This document shows positions 23,154 to 35,005 of a stretch of DNA of 64,000 nt, piece by piece. Below the pieces are notes generated by a model, which saw only the letters and a program-made list of their open reading frames with translations, searched no databases and had not been told where the DNA came from. Source of the stretch: Rhyzopertha dominica (lineage: Eukaryota > Arthropoda > Insecta > Coleoptera > Bostrichidae); assembly GCA_025024175.1 (NCBI GenBank), contig QCXZ01000075.1:5952001-6016000 (forward strand), read 5' to 3'. A program made the translations under genes and the position numbers. Every line of letters begins with the position of its first letter. Within the stretch, counting starts at the first letter, position 1.

Positions 23154-24459
23154 TTGTCATTTTAAACATTTAATACGATTTCTGCTAGTTTTTAATAATT
23201 AAATATAACATTTTTTACACAAATGTAATAAAATTAAGTTGCGTTAATGGTAACGATTAAGTTAGATCAGTTGGAGTTCGATAAAATTTCTACTGAATGA
23301 AAATCATGCCGTATAATTGTTAAAAAACGCTTGCTCAGCGAAAAAATTAATTAAAAAATTAAAAACTATTTGGAATGAATCAGGCTAGCTGAAAATAATG
23401 TTTAAATGGTAGAGTGAAGCAGTTAAAAAATTACTTCTATGGCACCCCCTTTAAGGGGTTGCATTTTAGCAGGAAATGTTCAATCATTTTTGTGCATGGG
23501 AAACCCATCCTATTTTTCCATAAGGAGCTACCCCCTCACTTTTCTGTCGCTTCTTTATTTACACCCTGTATATGAAATGTAGTTTAGAAAATCAATGCCC
23601 AAATAAGTAACAAACTTAAGAAGAATCTCTGCACGTAAATCTGAATAAGGAATGATGAGATCAGGCGGAAGCAACGCTTTAGGAAGACGTAACAGACCTA
23701 ACCTAATACGTATTAAGTAGGTGAACACCGAACGTCCTTCTATAAGTAAATTTGCCGGAACAGATTGTATAATTTGCTTCATTAATCAGCATCACTTTAT
23801 GCTCTTGAGCTGCTTACCGGAGGTTCCTGAAATATGACGACCCGTGACCTTTTGTCGCCTTTTTCTGTTTGGCGAAACTGATTGATGGCTCCCCCTTGAT
23901 GAAGGCCTACACAGGTGTCCGGCGCGCAAAAAAATGAGATCCAAATCTGTCGAATCGACTTGTTTTATTAATAATTCGAGCGAAATTTATTGCCCATTGT
24001 TCGGGACGGAAAAAGCTTGGACTGCCCTCTCGGAATACGAAATGTTTTCTCATTTAACTTGATAATGTTCCTAAATCAAGTTTAAGTAGAACGCCATGTC
24101 TGATGCACTTACCTGAAGCAGTGAACGGATCAGAGACCTTTTGAAATGGGTCATATTTACCATGGTCTACGTGTGCGCAACTTATAATTACAGGCAAAAA
24201 GAGTACGAAAGTTTTATAGTAATCCTTTTTCATTTTAGGTATTTTATGGATTGAAATAAAAGATCCTTGTTTGATAATGCCTTTAAAATCAGATAAGAAT
24301 AGTATTCTGCTAGTATTGAACGAAAATTTGAAAACCAATAGCCTTATTTCACCAAACCTAGACAATAGTAACAATGGGTTATTTTCGTGACAATTTATGG
24401 CTGAAAACAGAGGAGCCTAACCACGTAGAGGTTCATTTACTAAAAATGTTTAAAAAGGT
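23154..24459. other. non-coding sequence with a possible DNA-element end
   Basis: ACACCCTGTATA at about 23563-23574 resembles the right end of CAGGGTG-type elements, and CACCCCCTTTAAGGGGTTGC at about 23442-23461 may belong to the same remnant. A minus-strand open frame at 24054-24374 has no recognisable domain. Confidence 0.4.
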
Positions 24460-24850
24460 ACAATTTCTTTTTGGATACCTAAGCTGTAGAACACAAGTTT
24501 CTTGTGTAAAGGGTGACCCAAAAAAAAAGGTAGAGGTAAAAGGTAAAAAAAGGAGTTACCCAGGGCTCGGTCTTGGGGCCCGTTTTGTTCCTACATTTCA
24601 TATACGATCTTCCATCGTCTTTTAAAGAAAAAACTATACTATTTGTCGACAACACTACGCTGTTAACATCACAAAATACCGCTAATCAAGCAAAAGAATT
24701 CATGGGCTCCATGAGGTCGAGCGCGGGGCGGTGGTTTAGTCAGAAGAAATTAAAACTTAATAAAGCGAAAACCTCTGATATGATATTTTCTACTAGCCCT
24801 CTAGATGCTATCAACTCTGAAAAAAAACGTAAAGTGCTGCCATTTAAAAC
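24460..24850 (+). pseudogene. Jockey-like LINE reverse transcriptase fragment
   Basis: Recognisable RT pieces in order: GYLSCRTQVSCVKGD, then (frame change) GVTQGSVLGPVLFLHFIYDL, KTILFVDNTTLLTS and a tail WFSQKKLKLNKAKTSDMIF. These correspond to motif B, the catalytic loop and the downstream helix of non-LTR RTs. The catalytic box, normally FADD, reads FVDN, so the enzyme would be dead. The fragment covers only part of the palm and lacks endonuclease and C-terminal parts. A low-complexity KKKVEVKGKKR insertion disrupts the region before motif B. Assignment to the Jockey superfamily is by general motif style. Confidence 0.75.
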
Positions 24851-26208
24851 CTTCCACATTCAAACCGTGCACCTGTTGCAATACTTACATAATGTTCCTT
24901 GCGGAATTCCTAACATCATACCTGCCGCCTCCGTTTGCAAAAAACCAGACAGCACCTGATAGTTTGCGTCAACTACTAATTAAGTTTCTATGTATTAATG
25001 ACTTATTAAATTTTTTTCTCCAAGATCTAAATCGATATAGCGTAAAATTTTGCGAGGGCTAATGATGATGAAGTGGTTCGCGTTATGTCTACATAATTAA
25101 GAGAGCATTAAATTTGCATTAGCACAATTAGAACATTAATTTAGATCAATTTGTTGTATGGTGATTGAAAAAAGACACATTCCGCTCTACCTTGAATGGT
25201 GCGAAACAGTTGGTGGTAGATTACTTTTTTTAAGGTTTGACAATATCGCTGTCGCTCAAATTGATGTGGTAGTATAGAGTTTTTATGAAAGTACCAAGGA
25301 CATCCACAATCTTCTCCCACGAGGTGAGTATACAAACTTCTGCTACATAATACACGGAACACACTACAATGAGGAGACGGAAAATTTCGATTACCAAAGG
25401 TTCAAGTGCAATGGTGCGTACTGATAAGTTTAATAATTTCGAAACATAGAGTGAGGGATCACAAAATATTTTCATATCAAAGCTTTGACACCAACGGAAA
25501 TAAAACCAGTATTGGGCTTCTCAACCGTCATATTGCTGAGGCAGTAAGGATATCTAAGAAGCTTACATATCATATCCTAACCTAGTTCGTAGTCTTTGCA
25601 CATAGTGTGTAAGAAAACTCCAATACCTCCGCTACATTTGTACCCTGTGTGATTTCTTCTAAATCAGGTCTAATACTAACAAATCATTGAGAATGCCACA
25701 TACAAAAACATAAAGCACTGCATACTAAGTTGGAACAAATGCTTAAATTACGTTGATAGTAAGGTACTGGGGTGATGCGCAATAGCACGGTCACACAATT
25801 ACTTATCGGAGCTCATACTTTGGGTCTAAACTTTGGAACAAACAGATTCCTACAATTCAAGGGTTGTATTCAGGGTCGAATCAACGATTAAAGGACCTCA
25901 AAAAAGTGCAGGAGCGTGCTGCCCTGGCGACCAGTGTCAGTCTGAGGAGTGTGCAGAATGTCGCTAAGAAAATGAACAATAAAGTTTTTTGACGCCAGAC
26001 AAAAAACGAAGAAAGACTGCAACCAAATCGAGCCTAGACGATTTTGGCATGGGGTTTCTTATAAAACATGTCCATAATTATTTTATTTGTCTCGCTAACA
26101 AACGCTTATTTCTAATTTATTATACACCCATAAATGCAATTATATATTTAAAATGCAAACATTTTGAAAATGGTCAACTGCAACGGGTTCTACAAGATAC
26201 GCATTTTT
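24851..26208. other. sequence without a firm gene call
   Basis: A plus-strand stretch at about 25830-25970 reads LWNKQIPTIQGLYSGSNQRL and KKVQERAALA, reminiscent of the C-terminal part of a non-LTR polyprotein, but too short to call. Otherwise nothing recognised. Confidence 0.35.
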
Positions 26209-27390
<1,182 letters not shown>

Positions 27391-29389
27391 AAAACGGGAA
27401 AAATATGGAAAAATAATAGCAGAACGGGTATGATAACAAAAAAAATGATAAAGAGCAAGACAAAGAGTTATGTCACTGTAAATCCATGTGAAGTACCGTA
27501 GTTGGAGCCACGTGCAAATAGCTAAGTTACATTCCTGAAACCAAAAAAATCTCGAATACCAAATTTTTTTAATTTTTCAAAAAATTAGTGTTTTTCTCAA
27601 GAATGGATGTGATTTAGTCGCAACCGGACAAGGCATTTTTGGCCTATGTAAAATTATCGAAGAGTGGATGACAAATGCAGCAAACTACTGGGGCAGATCT
27701 AAATCATAATTACTAGAAGACTTCGATAATTCGCCGTAAGCAACTTAGATTCCTGTGGTATTTTCAATTGAACTGTGTTTTATTCCATCCTCCGTGGAAC
27801 TAACCTCAGCCACACTGGAATGCATTTGTCGGTTTTTTCGCAGTACACAAACGGCATCGAGCTATCGAAGCAATACGCAAGATATTGCAAGAGGCTGTAT
27901 CAGTAGCGCCGTCGATGGGATGTGTATTTTATTGCGCCGTATATCAAAGGGGCCGTTTTTCATTGTCTCCCGTTTGTTTGTACTCGGCTTCTTCGTATTT
28001 ATGCATTCTCTGTGCGGTAAAAGTATGTGGGACATATAGGCTTTTATTGTTTGTCTGTGTGGACTGGGTGTCTGTGTTTACGGCCTCTGCGATGCAACAG
28101 TGCAACAGGTGGAAGTGGTTGTTGTTGGAGTACACAAAAGCGTATTGATAGATTGATACTCATTTTAATATTTTTTTATCCAACGAGGCATATCGTAAGC
28201 TAAAGGTAGTTCTGTCTTAATGGGAACAAAATGGGACAAAATGGCACCAAAGTTGCCACTTTTTGAGAAACAGACTGTTTTTATTGACGACAGGTTATAA
28301 AAAATAGACTGTTGCCAATCGTACAGAAAATAGATTTTCTTCTAACAATAAAGAATGGTTAGATATTAAATTCATTTCTCCGTCGAGGAAAAAGAATGCG
28401 TTAAAAATTAGGAACTTCTCGAAGAGATAGCCTGAATGCATGGAATAAGTAAAGTAATACTTGTAGAAGAAAAACAACGAAATCTGAGAAAGAAGCTCTT
28501 GAGGAAGAATATGTTAACATAGACGAGTTAGAAGGGAAAAAGGTTTCGATAATTCCACAAAAAAGGACAGTTGGACAGTGAAAACAAATCCGATATTAAA
28601 TAACCGGACCGATAAAATTAAATCTGACAAAATTATATTTTAGTTATCTTCTAGTTGGCATTATTGTACTTAATATTACTATTTCGTATTGTGAATTTTT
28701 GTTTTCCAAAATCCATTAAGTATTTTAAATTCTGCGGACAATGTTTTGATAGCCAACTTAATAACTTTGCGATGTTCAGGTGTATTTTCGTATTCTAAAA
28801 TTTATTTTAATTTTTGGATTAAAAATAAACGTAAGTTTAATTTTTACTTGTCTTCCTTGGAGCTAATGTTGAAACAATATGAAATCTGAAATCAGAAGAC
28901 TGGAATACAAATAATTTGATGCACAATATGATAATTTTACATTTCATTGAAATTTGCAACCATCGCTTAAGGTCCGCATTGGTTTTTGAATTAAAATATA
29001 ATTGAATTTGAAATCATCAGGGCCAAAAACATACAGTATTATACATAGCAATAATTTTTGAAAATTTTCATTTTGCTCTTTACATCAGATGCCAGTATTG
29101 GTTTTTGGTTCATAAAGTGCAATAAATGAATTCAGCACCCCCGAAAACATTTAAACATAAGTTGGAATTTTGGCCAGCTATTTTTTTTCGGTCCCACTGT
29201 GCGTGGTGAAGTCCCGTTCACCTTTTTTTTGAGTTCGACATCATTTTGTCGATTTTTAATTGGTTAAAATNTTAAAACAACCCCTTTTCTGTCTTGTCTA
29301 ACAGTAAGAAGTAAATCGTGTTGTGTGAAATTTATGTTGAGTTTGAGTGAACAAGGAAAATAGCTCCTGTTAGTCGATCGTTTTCATAA
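27391..29389. other. sequence without a recognised gene
   Basis: Overlapping open frames on both strands at 27755-28150 have no recognisable domain; the region is less AT-rich than its surroundings. An N lies near 29271. Confidence 0.4.
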
Positions 29390-30102
29390 ACTCTTGTCAA
29401 ATGGTGTTAAACGTTGGGTTTGTTCTGTGAATGGTTCCGTAGAGTGCAATCGTTTTTAAAAAACCGAAGGAAATTGGAACATTATAACAGAGATTGTGGC
29501 AACACATCATGTACCCGTGGAGTAGAAGGTACTCAACAAAAATATTCTGGGTAACCAACTAAACTTAAGTGAAAAATCAATGAAATTAATACACAAAGAA
29601 CTTTGGAACTTCCTTAATCAATAAAAACATATCTTCGCAGAAACATTTACTACAGCAGAAGACAAGTTTTTACTAAATTGCCTAAAAATATAGAGGGACT
29701 ACATGCTCCACTCGATTCGTTTAAGCCAAAAACAAATCAAGAAAACCAATTTCTCGTACTACATAATTGTGAAAATCGTATTATCACGTTTTCTTGTAAA
29801 ACCAACTTGAAATTCATCTGCGATTTGGACACTGTTTATGTAGACGTGACGTTTCCTACCGTCCCAGATTATTTGTGCAACTCTTATGTTGCATGGCCTA
29901 TTTTTTCGTGTTGCTTGATAAACGTAAAGAAACTTACAGGTGTGCACTAGAATATGCAGTGAGTGAAGTCAAAACTATTGGCAAAACTCTAAAACCAGAC
30001 AATGTAGTAGCTGATTTTGAGATAGCCATCCATGAACGAGTCAGGGAAGTTAGAATCCACGCCTCTCATATTGGATGCAGACTTCATCTTGGACAATCAT
30101 GA
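29390..30102 (+). pseudogene. FLYWCH zinc finger / MULE transposase relic
   Basis: Upstream frames read NGVKRWVCSVN, ECNRF, then (frame change) KTEGNWNIITEIVATHHVPV: spaced C, C and HH as in FLYWCH zinc fingers. This is followed by YSRRQVFTKLPKNIEGL, the linker, and then CDLDTVYVDVTFPTVP. After a shift near 29870 comes LLDKRKETYRCALEYAVSEV, then VVADFEIAIHERV and GCRLHLGQS, the signature of the Mutator-like (MULE) transposase domain found in insects. The frame stops at 30102 right after the GCRLHLGQ motif, and the third acidic residue and C-terminus are missing. At least two frameshifts are needed, so it is a relic. Confidence 0.85.
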
Positions 30103-30363
30103 TAAAAAATTTATGTCAATTGATTATACAAAATTAATGTGTTTTTTATTTTAATGTGATAGGTGGAGATAATAACAATAGTTCGGCCTTAGTAGTGTCT
30201 ACAAAGATAACAAGTCTGAGTCGGTAAATTCCTGCGTTGCTGTTTCGGCATACCATTTCTGGATACGGAAGAAGTAGAAAATTGTTTGGCTACGAGTTAA
30301 TTGGAAACTATTCTACTCATCCAGTACTTTCAGAATTCATGGATTATTTAGTCGATAATTATA
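30103..30363. other. short AT-rich spacer
   Basis: Nothing recognised between the MULE relic and the Tc1-like element. Confidence 0.4.
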
Positions 30364-30465
30364 CAGCGTGACCACAAAGTGTGGAACCAGCAGGATATTC
30401 AGGTTCTGTTTGACCGATTTTTCTGAAATTGCGCATGGGTCTATGGGTAATTAAAATGCACTTTC

Positions 30466-30614
30466 TGGAATTTTTCCAACTCCGTCTCAGCTCTCGTTTT
30501 CGAGACATGAGCGCAAATTGCATTTTTTAATGGGAAAGGGGGTCAAAGGGCACATCATTGAAAAGGATATTTTCCTGATTTCAAAAATGTATCCCACTTG
30601 TACAATTTATTGCT
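30466..30614 (+). repeat. left inverted arm of the Tc1-like element
   Basis: Matches the reverse complement of about 31585-31735 at roughly 80 percent by eye, with scattered substitutions and small indels. Confidence 0.75.
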
Positions 30615-30709
30615 TTGTTATCGCTAAGTATAAGAACAAAAACTCCAGGTGTCTCCATTTTCCTCATGACGGGCGATAATTTTCATTCACTTTGTTATTT
30701 GCAATCGCA

Positions 30710-31354
30710 ATGCCTCAGTTAACTGAACATGATCGCATCGAAATTTCGATGATGATTGGATATGAAGATAGAAGGCGAAGTTATTTGAAAGTGGTTGCAC
30801 TCTACAATGCACTTCACGAAGATCGTGAACTAATTGCCATATGAACAGTTATTAAAACATTGCAACGTTTTGACGAAACCGGCGGTGTTAAAAATCCACA
30901 AGTTCACAGACAACACCCTCAGAAAGTCAGTGTTTGGGTAGTATTATCAGTGTGTGCATTATTGGGCCTTTTTTATAGATTGAAATTTGAATGCGGTAAA
31001 GTATTAATAGCTCTTGCGCGAACACATTATACCAGAACTTATTCGCCTGTTCCGTAATCGTTAAAATGATGTGCGTGCGATGGTGCAGTTAACGTTCGTG
31101 GATATTTGAATGCGATATTTCCAGACAGATGGATTGGTAGGCGCAGAGCATTAGAATGCCCAGCACGTTCAACTGATCTGACGCCGCTTGATTTTTTCCT
31201 GTTGGGGTATCTGAAAAATTGTATTTATGCTGATAGGCCACAAAATGCAGAAGATTTGAAGAGACGAATCAGGGCAGAAATTCAGAACTTACCTCCAAAT
31301 ATGCTACAAAGAACATTAGTACACTTTTACTCAAGACTGCATCGCTGCGAATAA
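30710..31354 (+). pseudogene. Tc1/mariner-type transposase relic with internal deletion
   Basis: The start is the ATG at 30710 (MPQLTEHDRIEISMMIGYED), typical of the helix-turn-helix of this arthropod family. A TGA at about 30842 interrupts it before VIKTLQRFDETGGVKNP. The frame then jumps to HPQKVSVWVVLSVCALLGLF, which normally follows the first catalytic aspartate; that block is deleted. The second aspartate is in DGAVNVRGYLNAIFPD and the third in RSTDLTPLDFFLLGYLK, followed by IYADRPQNAEDLKRRI. The stop is TAA at 31352-31354. Several shifts lie between 31040 and 31110. The first catalytic aspartate is absent. Confidence 0.82.
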
Positions 31355-31584
31355 GTAAATGGGGAACATTTTGAGCATCTTCTGTAATGTAAATCTGAAA
31401 AAATGCAGTATTTTTTTCACGGAATCATTTTTTCTTTTTTACTTTTTGGGTACCCGATTTGCAATAAATTGATCAAACTAGACGAAAACCAGTCAAGGAA
31501 AAATGGTAAAGCCTGACTTTTTGGTCCATTTTAGCGTTTTAGCGTTCTTTGTCAGGCTCAATTTGCACTTTTCTCAACTCAGAA

Positions 31585-31735
31585 GCAATAAATTGTACAA
31601 GTGTGATACATTGTTAAAATCAGGAATAAATATCCTTTTCAGTGAGGTGCCTTTTGACCCCCCCAATTTTAAAAAATTCATTTTGCGCCCATATCTTAAA
31701 AACGAGAGCCGACACGGAGTTGAAAAAATTCCAGA
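31585..31735 (-). repeat. right inverted arm of the Tc1-like element
   Basis: Inverted counterpart of 30466-30614. Confidence 0.75.
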
Positions 31736-31800
31736 TTTCCCACATTTGTGGGCTGCAAAATCATCAAAAAAGACGAACATGAAAATCGTGCGAAAGTCGC

Positions 31801-32659
31801 TTTAAAGCATTTTATAAACTCATCCTAACATTTTTCAATTTATAAACGATCAATAGATTGAGCTGTATGCGTACAAGATTGTGCTGACCAATCAACATTT
31901 GATATACGTAGACGGCCCTTACTTTACAAATTTACAATTTTATCTGATTAATGACTTGAATTTATCTCTTTCTTTCTATCAAGACCAAGCCCAGTCTGCC
32001 CACCTTTACCAGATTTTCACATTTATTAGAAAGCAAATGCCCCACACATGGTCCACCCAAACAATGGTCCTAAAATCTCAGACAGTCCTTCACATTTATC
32101 CCTAAAAGCCAAATAACTACATTACTCTAATCTGTGAGATTAGATCCCCGTGCGCCGCACCTAATTCGAAGTGGATGCCAATGACACGTCCAACTGTCAC
32201 GAATGAGAGGTTTGGACTTTAAGTGCAGCGCATCTAATGGCCCACTAGATGCATAAACCGTATTTTAAGAGAAAATGACTATTATAATGCCTGCGCTCTC
32301 GTTGCCATTTTCCGCCCACATCTACCGTATAGCCCACGTGAAACAATTGAACAATGTCTACTCTACCTTTAATTCATGCTTTTATGCATCGCCATGCCCA
32401 CGTAAAAGGCTGAAGCGTCCAGACGGCAAATTACCTGAAGTGGGTGCATGCTTGAGACGGTACATAAACCGGTGACAGATAAATTGTTAAATCAAAATTA
32501 TGACGGTTGCAAATTACCTGTGACAACTTTAATTACGTTGAAAGAGACGATTTTATTACTTATTGGCTGTTTTAAACTTGCTCCCGTAAGTATTAATGCA
32601 TGCAATAATACAATGGTAAAACGAATGGTTTTTAGATCCAAGCATAGCTTTATTATTTA
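31801..32659. other. non-coding sequence, possibly unique
   Basis: No protein similarity. The stretch at about 32130-32530 is of balanced composition and contains E-box-like CACGTG, TTTATGC and repeated AAATTACCTG strings (32426 and 32510), so it may be a conserved regulatory segment. Confidence 0.35.
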
Positions 32660-33530
32660 TTAACTGTAGTGGATGATATCATACAAGCAACCGATAATGA
32701 CAAACTCACGGCATTGGTTCTATTAGACTTCACAAAAGCTTTTGACAGGATTAATCGTGCTATGCTTCTTGGAATGTTACACAACATAGGGCTCAGCAAT
32801 GCGTCTCTGACACTCATACGCAACTACATCATGGGTCGCAAACAGTATGTTAAATATGACAATGTACTTTCTGAAGCTCTTGAAGCTGTAAATGGAGTAC
32901 CGCAAGGGTCGATACTAGGCCCATCAATATTTGTCATTTATACATTCCTTTTCAAAGACCATATAATTAACTGTTCTTCACATTTCTACGCCGACGATAC
33001 TCCGCTATATTATTCATTTCAGGAATCCAACTCTGATGCTGCTGTAGCTCTAATTAATGCTGATCTTCATTACTTGTCTCAGATAACAAATAAATACTGT
33101 CTCATGCTAAACCCTTCAGAATTGGAAACAAAAACGCAAGAAAACGCATATTACCATCTTTTAGAATAGGCATTAACGGAGAATGCTTACTTGTTGTGGA
33201 CGTTGTAAAAAATCTTGGACTATACCTGGATACGGAGCTTAGATTTGACAAACATTTAGCCACGTCATAAGTAAAGCTTTTGTACAGCTGAAACTTATAT
33301 ATGCTCACTTTAGAGTGTTATTATTGAAAACTAAAATTATAATTTGCGATGCGCTTGTTCTTTCTCATGTTAATTATTGTGACGGTTTGANCAGNCGTCA
33401 ATCGGTAACCTCTAGATTGGGGGATGTTGGGTGGCTGCCGCTTTATAGGCGCAGGTTTCTGCATTACGCTTCCTTAATGCACAATTTAATAACTAGTAAA
33501 ATACGAATATATCTTTTTATATCGTTTTTA
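32660..33530 (+). pseudogene. Jockey-like LINE, RT to C-terminus, broken
   Basis: The first frame has DKLTALVLLDFTKAFDRINR (motif A with its aspartate), GVPQGSILGPSIFVIYTFLF (motif B) and SSHFYADDTPLYYS (intact YADD) and ends near 33167. A shifted frame continues with VVKNLGLYLDTELRFDKHL, and after another shift ISKAFVQLKLIYAHF and ALVLSHVNYCDGL. After two N bases (33392, 33396) comes RQSVTSRLGDVGWLPLYRRR and FLHYASLMHNLI, the C-terminal motif of many insect LINEs. The endonuclease is missing. The open frame through the whole palm suggests moderate age. Confidence 0.85.
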
Positions 33531-33785
33531 AATTGTTGCTTGTAAGGTTGTAAACTTAATTTATAGACTTATACAAGCATACACGTTGTTTAATTTAAAA
33601 AAAACCGATTGAAGTTGTTGCTTTTCAAGGATGAGATTCAAGTGACCTTTAGTGTTGTTTGGTGTTGTTATATTTCGTAGTTCCTTATTTCACTTTTATT
33701 GTTCTATTGTTTTTAAATGTAGTCCCCGTTTTAATATTAAAGTGGACTTGAACACTTGCAACTTTTAGATGAGGTCAGAAAACAA
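33531..33785. other. possible 3' untranslated remnant of the LINE
   Basis: T-rich sequence following the LINE C-terminus. No tail or target duplication identified. Confidence 0.35.
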
Positions 33786-34480
33786 CAAAAGACACCTTGG
33801 CTCACAAGCTAATATTTTTCCTTTAAAAATATATACCAGAAAGCCATAGCTGATGCCAAAACTGCGTCAAATGATACAGTCGTAAAACGTGCAGACAATA
33901 AAGATAAAGCCATTTGCAAAATAATAAACTCTAAAGCAGGAACAAATTAAAACTCAATTGTAAAAACCTCCTTGGATGATTCAAGTTATTTCTTTGGTAA
34001 ATTTACTCAAGAAATTGTAAATCAAATTCCACCAACAAAACAAAGCCCCATGATTAACCTTGTATTTCTGGCTAAACCCAAAGTTACATTGTCTTTTAAA
34101 GAAGTCACCCAAAATGAAGTAAGACAAATTATAAGCAATCTAAAATGCAAATCAACAAAGGACGTTCACGGTATAAATATGTTGATGATGAAAAAAGTTC
34201 AAAATATCCTAGTCTCCCCTATAACTAGACTTATAAAAGAAATTTTCAAAACTGATAACTTAAAAAAAGCTGTAGTCATACCAATCTAAGGGAGGCGAGG
34301 AAAACGACCTATGTAATTATAGACCTACATCAATCTTACTGATAATATCCAAAATAACTGAAAAATGCACCGCAGAGAGATTTCAAAATATGATTTCTTA
34401 CTGCATCTTTTACACCATCAAAAATTTTATTTGGCGGGTTTTTCCCCATTGGTCTTTGGACAAATAAGAAATAAGGTTGC
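33786..34480 (+). pseudogene. second LINE fragment, RT N-terminal region
   Basis: Reads YQKAIADAKTASNDTVV, then IICKIINSKAG-like text, a TAA at about 33948, DSSYFFGKFTQEIVNQIPP, VTQNEVRQIISNLKCKSTKD and FKTDNLKKAVVIPI. After a shift at about 34290 it continues with YKGGEENDLCNYRPTSILLI and SKITEKCTAERFQNMI. These are the fingers-region motifs of Jockey-superfamily RTs (NYRPxS, followed by an SKxxEK motif). The catalytic palm is missing. It is not continuous with the LINE just upstream, whose C-terminus lies on its left side. Confidence 0.78.
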
Positions 34481-34785
34481 ATACTTCAGTACGTTGATCT
34501 TGAATAGTAAATGGATAATGATAAGCTACCCGTCTTTTAATCTTTCTGTCACCTGTTCTATCTCTGTCCCTCTTTATTGGTGCTACAATGATGCCACAAT
34601 TGACTCTTTTGATTAATATCTTTTTCTGACGAGCAGAAATGCGAAAAAAATTTTGTCATTCTGCCTTCTTGAACTTTTTTGAAGCATTTCAGTTTACATG
34701 TCTCTTTACAAAAATGTCTTTCCAGCAGCACACTTTTCTTTTCATTTAATACATTTTCATCTGTTCAAGTTCCTTTTCCTTTTTC
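34481..34785. other. T-rich spacer, nothing recognised
   Basis: No coding similarity; leads into the hammerhead repeat. Confidence 0.4.
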
Positions 34786-34865
34786 GCTTTGTCATCATGT
34801 CAGTGTAATGCTGTCAGATGGCACTGCCATCCTAAATTCTTACTTACATCATACCATTGCTTTGG

Positions 34866-34873
34866 TATATAAG
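34866..34873 (+). promoter_or_regulatory. TATA box upstream of the hammerhead
   Basis: TATATAAG in TTTGGTATATAAGCAAAACC. It is conserved with 23094-23100. Stem I of the ribozyme starts 20 bases downstream, so transcription from here would begin in or just before the ribozyme. Confidence 0.65.
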
Positions 34874-34885
34874 CAAAACCAGTTC

Positions 34886-34987
34886 TATGCCGTGTTGTCT
34901 ACACTAGACCTAAACTGCACTGATGAGCTGTAATGACAGCAAAATAGATCTATCTGCAGTTGGTTGAGGTGTAGACAGCACAGCATA
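34886..34987 (+). ncRNA. type I hammerhead ribozyme with G12A lesion
   Basis: Core CTGATGA at 34920-34926. Stem II is GCTGT-AATG-ACAGC (34927-34940). The next box reads AAAA where GAAA is required, so the catalytic G12 at 34941 is A. Stem III is the ten-base palindrome ATAGATCTAT (34944-34953), the cleavage base is C34954, and the inner stem I pairs AACTGCA (34913-34919) with TGCAGTT (34955-34961). After an internal loop, GTCTACAC (34897-34904) pairs with GTGTAGAC (34969-34976), and the pairing extends through TATGCCGTGTT and AGCACAGCATA with one wobble and one mismatch. The fold is complete, but the G12 change should prevent cleavage. The 7.6 kb copy has G at this place. Confidence 0.85.
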
Positions 34988-35005
34988 GACATGCATTTTA
35001 ATAGT

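Larger units (their letters stand above)
30364..31800 (+). mobile_element. Tc1/mariner-superfamily element with long inverted arms
   Basis: A transposase relic lies between long inverted arms: about 30466-30614 on the left matches the reverse complement of about 31585-31735 (CACTTGTACAATTTATTGC, then AAAAGGATATT and CTCCGTCTCAGCTCTCG with changes). Outside the left arm the sequence TACAGCGTGACCACAAAGTG at 30362 looks like the terminus after a TA. The exact right end could not be fixed; 31800 is an estimate. Confidence 0.75.
34786..35005 (+). mobile_element. retrozyme-like repeat with promoter and hammerhead ribozyme
   Basis: The most complete copy of a dispersed repeat also found at 2898, 7629-7860, 22996-23153 and 37548-37598. 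In order it holds the GTCAGTGTAATGCTG upstream module, a TATA box (34866-34873) and a full type I hammerhead fold (34886-34987), and ends at GACATGCATTTTAATA, where it diverges from the 7.6 kb copy. There is no coding capacity. Known families with this design are the pseudo-LTRs of Penelope-like elements and the small non-autonomous retrozymes reported in animals. The size and lack of a frame favour a solo unit or retrozyme. Confidence 0.75.

Noticed and set aside
24054..24374. 106-residue minus-strand frame with a GTAAGT inside, possibly an exon
   Set aside because: No recognisable domain, weak acceptor, and no phase-compatible partner exon; left as uncalled.
27755..28150. Overlapping open frames on both strands
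   Set aside because: No domain similarity or splice signals; frames on both strands suggest chance in a less AT-rich stretch.
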